Shown here piece after piece: positions 1 through 5,938 of a DNA stretch of 6,158 nucleotides (positions are counted from its first letter, which is position 1; each line of letters opens with the position of its first letter). Both the position numbers and the translations under genes were made by a program. Below the pieces are notes generated by a model. The model did no database searches. It worked only from the letters and a program-made list of their open reading frames with translations, and had not been told where the DNA came from. This stretch comes from JBKHJA01 sp046538375 (GTDB taxonomy: Bacteria; Acidobacteriota; Aminicenantia; Aminicenantales; Aminicenantaceae). The DNA lies in assembly GCA_046538375.1 (NCBI GenBank), contig JBKHJA010000122.1, forward strand, positions 1 through 6,158, given 5' to 3'.

Positions 1-17
1 ACAAATCAGTTGGGGTT

Positions 18-151
18 CCAAGGGGATATGTCCCTTTGGTCGCAGAGCGGAGGACAAGTCCTCCGCTCGAGAAGGGGAGGCAGGGAGGCCCGATGGAATC
101 GGGGCGAGCGTCGGAAGGGGGAAAGCGGAGCTTTACCCCTCCGAGGACTCG
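18..151. other. GC-rich structured intergenic region, possible RNA element
   Basis: No plausible gene covers this stretch. It contains four successive inverted repeats that could fold. The first is 18-26 with 31-39 (9 bp with one G-U, loop TATG). The second is 45-54 with 59-68 (10 perfect bp, loop CAAG). The third is 89-94 with 98-103 (6 bp, loop GGA). The fourth is the interrupted stem 111-144: 5 bp, a bulged A116, 4 bp, a G-A mismatch, then AAAG/CTTT around loop CGGAG. A weak CGAG/CTCG helix (68-71 with 148-151) could enclose the last two. No T-tract follows any hairpin, so none is a standard intrinsic terminator. I compared it by memory with RNase P, tmRNA, SRP, 6S and common riboswitch consensus motifs and recognised none. 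It lies upstream of the likely promoter at 237-265, so it may belong to the 3' end of something left of the window, an independent small RNA, or a palindromic repeat. Strand unknown. Confidence 0.35.
45..68. repeat. Perfect 10-bp inverted repeat (hairpin)
   Basis: The arms GAGCGGAGGA and TCCTCCGCTC flank the tetraloop CAAG. This is the strongest single palindrome in the left intergenic region and is GC-rich. The bases on either side do not form a T-run on either strand, so it is not a typical Rho-independent terminator. It may act as an RNA-stabilising hairpin, as part of a larger structured RNA, or as a dispersed palindromic repeat; one copy alone cannot decide between these. Confidence 0.6.
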
Positions 152-236
152 TTGGGGAAAATTAGCGTGCTGACGACCCCCCACCCTCACCCCCTATCAC
201 GGAAAAAGAAATGCTTTTACGTTGAATACTTACTTC

Positions 237-265
237 TTTTAAAAACCTAATGAAATACTTATAAT
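237..265 (+). promoter_or_regulatory. Putative sigma-70 promoter of the flotillin operon
   Basis: A perfect TATAAT hexamer at 260-265 sits in an AT-rich patch directly ahead of the first gene. The best-spaced -35 candidate is TTTTAA at 237-242 with a 17-nt spacer, which matches TTGACA poorly. A better-looking TTGAAT at 222-227 is too far away for this -10; it would pair with CCTAAT at 246-251 (18-nt spacer), a weaker -10. Initiation near 272 would give a leader of about 30 nt and leave the hairpin cluster at 18-144 outside the transcript. The -10 is convincing in context, the -35 is not. Confidence 0.45.
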
Positions 266-267
266 AT

Positions 268-289
268 GAATCACATACTGGAATGATTC
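268..289. promoter_or_regulatory. Inverted repeat at the start site, possible operator
   Basis: The arms GAATCA (268-273) and TGATTC (284-289) are perfectly complementary across a 10-nt spacer. The repeat lies between the -10 box and the Shine-Dalgarno sequence, where a repressor could block initiation, or where a small 5' UTR hairpin could affect ribosome loading. A smaller palindrome, GGAATGATTCC at 280-290, overlaps its right arm. No matching second copy was noticed in the window and no regulator gene is present, so function is inferred from position only. Confidence 0.3.
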
Positions 290-290
290 C

Positions 291-298
291 AAGGAGGT
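291..298 (+). promoter_or_regulatory. Strong Shine-Dalgarno site that decides the flotillin start
   Basis: AAGGAGGT is a near-complete complement of the 16S rRNA 3' end. Two ATG codons follow in tandem at 300 and 303. The GGAGG core ends at 297, leaving 2 nt to the first ATG (too short) and 5 nt to the second (normal), so 303 is the preferred start. Confidence 0.8.
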
Positions 299-302
299 TA
301 TG

Positions 303-1706
303 ATGACTATCTTCTCCAAACTGATCATAGCAGGAATCATAATTGTCGTCTTGGCCTTGATCGCCTTTCTTTTGGCCAAGCAATACAGAAAAGTAGGGCC
401 CAACCAAGTCCTGATCATATCAGGGGGGAGAAAAAGAACGGTGGTGGAACCGGATGGCACCAAAAGAAAAATAGGATATCGATATCGTTTGGGCGGAGGA
501 ACATTCGTGATTCCTTTTCTGGAAACAGTGGACATCCTGCCCATGGAGGTCATTACCCTGAAGATAAAAACACCTGAAGTGCTCACCCATGGCGGCGTTC
601 CTCTCATGGCTGAGGCCACGGCTCAGGTCAGGATAGACTCCACTGATCATTCCATCCGCCTGGCCGCAGAACAATTTCTGGGTTTAGGAAGGGAAGGCAT
701 CCAGGAAGTCTCCATGACCATCCTTGAGGGAAAAATGAGAGAAGTCATAGGAGCCATGACCATCGAGCAAATCTTCAGAGGACGCCAGCAGTTTTCAGCC
801 AAAGTTTCTGAAGCCACCCAGGGCGATTTCTCCAAAATGGGACTGGCCATGATTTCTTTCGCCCTTAAGGATATCAGTGATACCCAGGGATACCTGGATG
901 CCCTGGGAAAGCCTCAGGTGGCCGCAGCCAAACGAGATGCTGCTATCGCTGAAGCAGAGACCGAAAAAGAAGCCACCATCCGGTCATCGGGAGCAAGAGA
1001 AGAGGGAGAGGTGGCCCGTCTGGCTGCCGAAGCCCTCATAGCCAAAGCCCAGTGGGAAAACGAAGCCAAGAAAGCCGAATCCCAAGTGGATGTGAACAAG
1101 AAAAAAGCCACAGCCGATTATGCCTATGAACTGGAGCGTTTTCGGCTCGGCCAGGAAATAAAAAAAGAAGAAGCCAAGATGAAGCGTATCGAAAGAGAAG
1201 AATCCATCAAGATCGAAGAACTGGAAATTGCCCGCAGAGAAAAAGAACTGGACTCCAGTGTCATCAAACCCTCTGATGCCCGCAAATACCAAATCAAGGC
1301 TGAAGCAGAAGCAGAGGAATACAGGATTCAGGCGGAAGCCAGGGGTAAAGCCGAAGCCACCAGGCTGGAAGGGATGGCAGAAGCAGAGAAAGTCAAACAG
1401 AGGGGCCTGGCTGAGGCTGAGGCCATGTTGAAAAAGGCTCAAGCCTGGGATAAATACAACCAAGCGGCTATCCTGGATAGTTATTTCCATATCCTCCCCG
1501 AATTGGCCAAGGCCATTTCTGAACCTCTCTCCAAAGTGGATAAAATCCTGCTGGTGGGAGGAGATAAGGGAGCGGGAGCCTCAAGGATCACCGCTGAGGT
1601 CGCTGAAGTCCTCTCTCAAATGCCCGAGGTGGTCAAGTCTTTGACCGGAGTGGACCTCAAAAAGTACCTTAAGGAAAAGCTTTCTCCCCAAGAGGAAGAA
1701 AAATAA
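303..1706 (+). CDS. Flotillin / SPFH-domain membrane scaffold protein
   Basis: Flotillins form large oligomeric cages on the inner face of the cytoplasmic membrane and organise membrane microdomains and protein complexes. Numbering from the chosen start (467 aa), residues 7-25 form one hydrophobic N-terminal segment (IIAGIIIVVLALIAFLLA). It is followed by an SPFH/band-7 domain at about 31-204, beginning VGPNQVLIISGG and including GGGTFVIPFLETVDILPM. Residues 205-385 form a long charged coiled coil with the Ala-Glu-rich repeats (AEAEAEEYRIQAEARGKAEA) characteristic of flotillins. The end carries the family's C-terminal region, LPELAKAISEPLSKVDKILL followed by a Gly-rich turn. Length matches bacterial flotillins (about 450-510 aa). 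The start at 303 is chosen over the ATG at 300 because of Shine-Dalgarno spacing. It is the first gene of a likely operon, 25 nt before the aminotransferase fusion. The NfeD-type partner often found beside flotillin genes is not seen here, though the operon has no room for one upstream. The family call is secure; the client complex is unknown. Confidence 0.93.
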   Translation: MTIFSKLIIAGIIIVVLALIAFLLAKQYRKVGPNQVLIISGGRKRTVVEPDGTKRKIGYRYRLGGGTFVIPFLETVDILPMEVITLKIKTPEVLTHGGVPLMAEATAQVRIDSTDHSIRLAAEQFLGLGREGIQEVSMTILEGKMREVIGAMTIEQIFRGRQQFSAKVSEATQGDFSKMGLAMISFALKDISDTQGYLDALGKPQVAAAKRDAAIAEAETEKEATIRSSGAREEGEVARLAAEALIAKAQWENEAKKAESQVDVNKKKATADYAYELERFRLGQEIKKEEAKMKRIEREESIKIEELEIARREKELDSSVIKPSDARKYQIKAEAEAEEYRIQAEARGKAEATRLEGMAEAEKVKQRGLAEAEAMLKKAQAWDKYNQAAILDSYFHILPELAKAISEPLSKVDKILLVGGDKGAGASRITAEVAEVLSQMPEVVKSLTGVDLKKYLKEKLSPQEEEK

Positions 1707-1731
1707 ATCTTCTGTTTGAACCGGATCGATC

Positions 1732-4074
1732 ATGATATCAGAAAAAGTTAATCAAATCGGCGAATCTATAACTTTAAAGGTCACCACCAAAGCCATGGCC
1801 ATGAAGGCTGAAGGGATAGATATCGTTGACCTCAGCGCTGGAGAACCAGATTTTCCTACTCCTGAAAATGTGAAGGAGGCGGGAATCCGGGCTATCCAGG
1901 AAAATTTCACCAAATACACTCAAAATGAAGGCATCCCAGCCCTGAAAGAGGCCATCATCACCCGATTGAAGGCTGATTACGGCCTGGTCTACAGCAAAGA
2001 GGAAATCATCGTTTCCACTGGAGCCAAAAGCTCCCTTTATCATCTCCTCCAGGCTCTGGTGAATGAAGGAGAAGAAGTGATAATCCCTTCTCCTTATTGG
2101 ACCACTTATCCTCACGCTGTGTCCCTGGCCGGCGGCAGGGCGGTGATAATCCCCACCAAGGAGGAAAACGGGTTCCTTCTCACTCCCCAACAGTTCCGGT
2201 CCGCCATCTCCCCGGCCACCAAAGCCTTGATGCTGAACAATCCCTCCAATCCCACGGGAGCAGTTTGTCCCAAACATCAGTTAGAAGCCCTGGCTGATGT
2301 CATCATGGAAGAAGATATCTACGTCATCGCTGATGAAATCTACGGCCACCTTGTTTACGAGGATTTCCAGTTTGTGAGTTTTGCCTCCCTTGGTGATGAG
2401 ATAAAAAAAAGAACCATCATCATCAATGGAGTCTCCAAATCTTACTCCATGACCGGCTGGCGCATAGGGTATGCCGCCGGGCCGGCGGATATCATCAACG
2501 GCATGTCTAAAATCCAAAGTCATTCCACATCCAATCCCTGTTCCATCTCCCAAAAAGCCACCGTAGAAGCTCTCAGCGGCCCCCAGTATGAAGTCTCCAG
2601 AATGAAAACGGAGTTCCAGAGACGGCGAAATTATGCCTTGATGAGGCTTCAGAGTATTCCTCATGCTTCCTGTTTTAAGCCTCAAGGAGCTTTCTATCTC
2701 TTTCCCAATCTTTCTTCATACTACGGGAAAGAATTCAACAATATTCAGATTCGAAATTCCTACGGGCTGGCCTATTATCTTCTCAAAGAGGCCAAAGTGG
2801 CCGTTGTTCCCGGAGATGCTTTTGGAGCCGATAACTATATCCGCATATCCTATGCTGCCTCCATGGAAAATCTGGAAAAAGGCATGGACCGAATCATGGA
2901 AGCTCTTTCTCAGCTCAAAACCGCCAAAAAAGCAAAACGAGTGGCCCTGAACAATACCCTGACTCGAAGAAAAGGCCCAGTCCCCAAAGACTCTTCTGTT
3001 TCTGTCCAAATGAGGGATGCTCTGGTGGCGGAAATGGAAAATCATCTCAGTTATGATAACTACTATGAGTGGAACGCCAATATCAACGGGGTCATCGTTC
3101 AACTGCGAACCAACGTCTCTCACCTCAACGACTTCTGGATTGAAAACTGGTATCCTGCCCAGCTGGAGGCAGATTTAGAACCCCATGGTATCATCTATGC
3201 GGTGGATGGAGTGGCAGGAAGAGAGCCCCGGGCCTTCTACAATTCTGAGACAAACACCGGAATCTTGGTCAATGCCGACAACTATGAGCCTCTGCGCAGT
3301 CTGGCCCTGGGAGTGGTGATCGATGTGTCTGAAAGACTGTTCAATACGGGTGCCATCCGGGGAATGTGTGCAGAGGCAGGAGGAAAAGGATTGATCCTGG
3401 TGGGCCCGAAAGGGACCAAAAAGACCGAACTCTTCTTTACTCTGCTTCAAGACGAAAAATTCAGACTCCTTTCCAACGAGATCATCTTTGTCCGATTTTC
3501 TGGAGGAAGGGCCCTGGCTGATTCGGTGGAGAGAAAACTTTTCCTGGCCTCCAGTACGGTGGAGTCTTATGCCCGTTTTGCTCCCCTCTTCGATAAAAGC
3601 AAATGTGAAAATGTGATCACCCGTAAAGAAGAATGCCAGGATTCAGAGTGTCTCCGCCTTGACCAATGCCGCCTGGATAGAGGATCTCCATACTGCTACA
3701 AAGCCTCCAAAGATGCCCGGGTTGTTGTTGATCCTTACTGGATCGACGGACCGGCAAAGCATGTCAAAAGGACATCCCTGCGCTGGATGTTCATCCTCCG
3801 CTATGACACTGTCTCCCCTGCTGTGGTCAAAGCCTCTGTGGAGGATGCCCTGCGCATCCTGGAGTCAGGAGAACTGCTGGGTATGAAGCGCAGCCTTTCC
3901 CCCACCCATGCCCAACCCTTTTACAATCCCCATCTCTTAGTGACCACAAGTGAGCGGATGGATCTTCAAAAGAGTTTTTTCCAGCGCCTCCTGGATACCA
4001 CTTCCTGCTTTATATTCAACAGCGGAGTGGCTTCAGTGGAAGACCTAAAAAAAATTGTGGTGGGCGAGACATAA
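1732..4074 (+). CDS. Aspartate-type aminotransferase fused to a degenerate HPr kinase/PEPCK-fold domain
   Basis: This is one uninterrupted 780-aa reading frame; stand-alone class I aminotransferases are about 390-400 aa. Residues 1-395 are a complete fold-type I PLP transaminase of the AspAT Ib kind. They show SAGEPDFPTP near the N-terminus, W123, NPSNPTG with N173, D201 and Y204 (IADEIYG), the Schiff-base lysine K236 in SKSYSMTGWRIGY, R244, and R371 (YIRISYA) for the substrate carboxylate. It should interconvert aspartate/2-oxoglutarate and oxaloacetate/glutamate, though a related amino acid is possible. After a basic linker (about 396-426), residues 427-780 resemble the HPr kinase/PEP carboxykinase fold: GKGLILVGPKGTKKTE (551-566) sits where HPrK has its GxSGxGKSE P-loop, and LLSNEIIF (579-586) where HPrK/PEPCK have an Asp-Asp motif. 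The P-loop glycine is Lys563 and the Asp pair is Asn582-Glu583, so catalysis is doubtful. Five cysteines cluster at 625-655. The start ATG has only a weak GGA ahead (1723-1725) but gives the usual family N-terminus. No good Shine-Dalgarno precedes the internal Met427 codon (3010), so separate translation of the second domain is unlikely. Confidence 0.85.
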   Translation: MISEKVNQIGESITLKVTTKAMAMKAEGIDIVDLSAGEPDFPTPENVKEAGIRAIQENFTKYTQNEGIPALKEAIITRLKADYGLVYSKEEIIVSTGAKSSLYHLLQALVNEGEEVIIPSPYWTTYPHAVSLAGGRAVIIPTKEENGFLLTPQQFRSAISPATKALMLNNPSNPTGAVCPKHQLEALADVIMEEDIYVIADEIYGHLVYEDFQFVSFASLGDEIKKRTIIINGVSKSYSMTGWRIGYAAGPADIINGMSKIQSHSTSNPCSISQKATVEALSGPQYEVSRMKTEFQRRRNYALMRLQSIPHASCFKPQGAFYLFPNLSSYYGKEFNNIQIRNSYGLAYYLLKEAKVAVVPGDAFGADNYIRISYAASMENLEKGMDRIMEALSQLKTAKKAKRVALNNTLTRRKGPVPKDSSVSVQMRDALVAEMENHLSYDNYYEWNANINGVIVQLRTNVSHLNDFWIENWYPAQLEADLEPHGIIYAVDGVAGREPRAFYNSETNTGILVNADNYEPLRSLALGVVIDVSERLFNTGAIRGMCAEAGGKGLILVGPKGTKKTELFFTLLQDEKFRLLSNEIIFVRFSGGRALADSVERKLFLASSTVESYARFAPLFDKSKCENVITRKEECQDSECLRLDQCRLDRGSPYCYKASKDARVVVDPYWIDGPAKHVKRTSLRWMFILRYDTVSPAVVKASVEDALRILESGELLGMKRSLSPTHAQPFYNPHLLVTTSERMDLQKSFFQRLLDTTSCFIFNSGVASVEDLKKIVVGET

Positions 4075-4091
4075 ACTCTTTGAATTATATC

Positions 4092-4095
4092 AGGA
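4092..4095 (+). promoter_or_regulatory. Ribosome binding site that sets the PEPCK start
   Basis: AGGA lies 10 nt before the ATG at 4106. The same frame is open further upstream to a TTG at 4055 that would overlap the previous gene by 20 nt, but that codon has no Shine-Dalgarno sequence; it is preceded by an A-run. The added 17 residues (MWWARHKLFELYQESIK) look non-conserved. The ATG is preferred. Confidence 0.6.
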
Positions 4096-4105
4096 AAGCA
4101 TAAAA

Positions 4106-5938
4106 ATGGCTCAAAAAAACGATTCTTATAATGAAGAAGCCTACAGGAAATTCGCCAAAGAACTCCGCACTGTCCTGAAAGGACCCAACATCAAAACCGT
4201 CAACCTGAAGCGGCTGGAGCCACAGGCAAAAGCCACCGGTGTCAAGACTCAGTACGGCTCTTACGGCTGGCGTTCAGCCATATCCAGCCGCATCGCACCC
4301 AGAACTGTGTACCTGGGCAGCGAATCCACCAGAATCCCTAATCCCACTGAGGAACAAAAGTCGCTGATTGCCAACGCTCCTCAAGAGCTGGATAAAGTCC
4401 TCCATTTGCTGCGCACCCTTCCTATTTACCGCATCAGAAGGCGTATGGGAGAAAACAATTCCTACAATCCCTTCTGCAATCTGTATGTTTCTGAAGCAGA
4501 CCTGGTGAACTACCGCCTCGGCTACATGTGGGGTTCCACCATGTTCAAACCTAAAAAGCGGCCTGGACTTGAATTCACCATGATTCATATTCCGGAAGAA
4601 CATCTTCTCCGCCAACAGGTTCTGGTGATTCCTGAAGAGAACATCAACATCGCTCTGGGAACAGACTATATGGGTGAGGATAAAAAGGGATTTCTTCGCC
4701 AGGCCATGTGGGCTGCCGACGGACTGGGAATGCTGGGACTCCATGCTGGAACCAAGCTGGTCACGGCGAGGACTCCTGAGAACAAGCTTAAAACCTACGG
4801 CGTTTTTCTGTTTGGCCTTACAGCCACCGGCAAGAGCACCTGGTCCTGTCATCCCCTCGGCCTGGACTACGAAAAAGGGGAAAAAACAGAAGTGATCCAA
4901 GACGATATCGTCTTCTTAAGAAAAGACGGGTCAGCTCTGGGCTCAGAAAACAACTTCTTTGTCAAAACCGATGTGGAAAAAGAATACCAGGAAGCCATGT
5001 ACAATGCCTTGATCGACAAATCAGCCCTCTTTGAGAACGTGATGATAAAATCCAACGGCGAGGTGGACTTCCTCGACGAGAGCCTGACCGCCAACGGGCG
5101 GGCAGTGATTCGCCGGGACAAGCTGAAAATCAAGATAAAAAGGAAAATGGTGGATATATCATCCAAATCCATCAACCTTCCTCCTGTACAGGAACTGGAT
5201 GGGCTGGTTTTTGCCTTTATCACCCGCAGGAATACTATCATGAGTTTCGCCCAGGAACTGACACCTGAACAAGCCGCTCTGGCCTATCTCTGGGGAGAAA
5301 GCACCCACAGCTTCGCCAGCCAACCTCATAAAGCGGGCGAATCTGTGCGCATGGTGGGAACAGACCCGTTCATCATCGGCTCAAGAGCCAAAAAAGTCAA
5401 CCGGTTCTACGAAATCATCATGGCCCTGGTCTCAAACCATCCAGGAAAAATTAAATTCATGCAGTATAACACAGGTGGCATCGGCGAAATCATCGAAGAG
5501 AAGGAGGAAAACGGCCGCAAGAAAAAAACCTTGGTGCGCAAGGCGAGACGAGTTCCCATCAGCCTTATGGCCCAGATCCAGAGAGGAGATATAAGAGGCA
5601 CCAATCACTACCAAAAAGGCCTGCTGGGCACAAAAGAAATCAAGCAGTGCGAAGGAAAAACTCTGGATGAATATGATATCTATAATTATTACTCAGAAGA
5701 ACAGATCAATCATTACATCCATGATCTGGTAGAAGAAAGACGGCAGTTCACCGAAGAAGTGGCCGATGAGGGGTTAAGGGAAGAAATCCTGTATGCAGCC
5801 GAGCGTTCTTTTCGCATTGACAAAGAGGAAAGAAAAGAGAAGGTTTCAGTTCCTGAAGGCCCGGAGGAAGAAAAACCTTTCTATTATTGGGAATCTAAAT
5901 CCAGACCTCCCAGGGGAGGCTTCTGGCGGTCAAGATAA
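4106..5938 (+). CDS. pckA: Divergent ATP-type phosphoenolpyruvate carboxykinase
   Basis: PEP carboxykinase converts oxaloacetate plus ATP to PEP, CO2 and ADP, the entry step of gluconeogenesis; it can also run in reverse. From the ATG at 4106 the protein has 610 aa, against 540 in E. coli PckA. Landmarks recalled from the E. coli enzyme appear in order and at nearly the same positions: R62 in SSRIAPRTVYLG (like R65), Y188 and K193/K194 in GTDYMGEDKKGF, H213 (LGLHAGTK), P-loop GLTATGKST at 237-245 with K243, D266-D267 in QDDIVF, K287 (FFVKT), and R332 in LTANGR. The adenine-side region RRVPISLMAQI (481-491) is also recognisable. Differences: the canonical DDEHGW reads DDIVFL, more like HPr kinase, and an additional charged C-terminal tail (about 568-610) ends in RPPRGGFWRSR. 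It follows the aminotransferase fusion by 31 nt, fitting an aspartate to oxaloacetate to PEP route. It ends with tandem in-frame TAA codons. A different phosphoryl acceptor cannot be excluded, but retention of metal-, substrate- and ATP-site residues favours active PEPCK. Confidence 0.82.
   Translation: MAQKNDSYNEEAYRKFAKELRTVLKGPNIKTVNLKRLEPQAKATGVKTQYGSYGWRSAISSRIAPRTVYLGSESTRIPNPTEEQKSLIANAPQELDKVLHLLRTLPIYRIRRRMGENNSYNPFCNLYVSEADLVNYRLGYMWGSTMFKPKKRPGLEFTMIHIPEEHLLRQQVLVIPEENINIALGTDYMGEDKKGFLRQAMWAADGLGMLGLHAGTKLVTARTPENKLKTYGVFLFGLTATGKSTWSCHPLGLDYEKGEKTEVIQDDIVFLRKDGSALGSENNFFVKTDVEKEYQEAMYNALIDKSALFENVMIKSNGEVDFLDESLTANGRAVIRRDKLKIKIKRKMVDISSKSINLPPVQELDGLVFAFITRRNTIMSFAQELTPEQAALAYLWGESTHSFASQPHKAGESVRMVGTDPFIIGSRAKKVNRFYEIIMALVSNHPGKIKFMQYNTGGIGEIIEEKEENGRKKKTLVRKARRVPISLMAQIQRGDIRGTNHYQKGLLGTKEIKQCEGKTLDEYDIYNYYSEEQINHYIHDLVEERRQFTEEVADEGLREEILYAAERSFRIDKEERKEKVSVPEGPEEEKPFYYWESKSRPPRGGFWRSR

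Noticed and set aside
177..194. C-rich tract (C6, C3, C5), giving a G-rich − strand that might form a G-quadruplex
   Set aside because: Only three G-runs of three or more are present on the − strand, so a standard intramolecular quadruplex is not met.
1..299. CRISPR array, tRNA or insertion-sequence end
   Set aside because: There are no regularly spaced direct repeats, no tRNA T-arm sequence or cloverleaf, and no transposase remnant or matching terminal repeats.
475..486. 12-bp palindrome, a tandem GATATC
   Set aside because: It is explained by the codons for the Gly-Tyr-Arg-Tyr-Arg stretch inside the flotillin gene and is not repeated elsewhere.
162..1490. Open frames on the − strand across the flotillin gene, up to 168 aa (984-1490)
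   Set aside because: They are opposite the Ala/Glu/Lys-rich coiled coil, where low-complexity codons give long antisense frames. Their translations are Phe/Leu/Gly-rich with no recognisable domain.
2403..2410. A8 run inside the aminotransferase domain
   Set aside because: Slippage here would only truncate the protein. No alternative downstream frame with family motifs was seen.
2474..2488. GC-rich 7+1+7 palindrome within the aminotransferase
   Set aside because: It encodes the AAGPA stretch next to the conserved WRIGY motif; with no regulatory context it is most likely incidental.
4055..4105. TTG start at 4055 for the PEPCK
   Set aside because: No Shine-Dalgarno precedes it, it overlaps the previous gene, and the ATG at 4106 has AGGA at a normal distance.
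4274..4900. 208-aa open frame on the − strand inside the PEPCK gene
   Set aside because: It overlaps a gene with clear family motifs on the + strand, and its translation shows no domain or ordered motif I recognise.
5906..5919. CCTCC/GGAGG inverted repeat near the end of pckA as a terminator
   Set aside because: It is only 5 bp, lies within the coding sequence, and is followed by no T-run.
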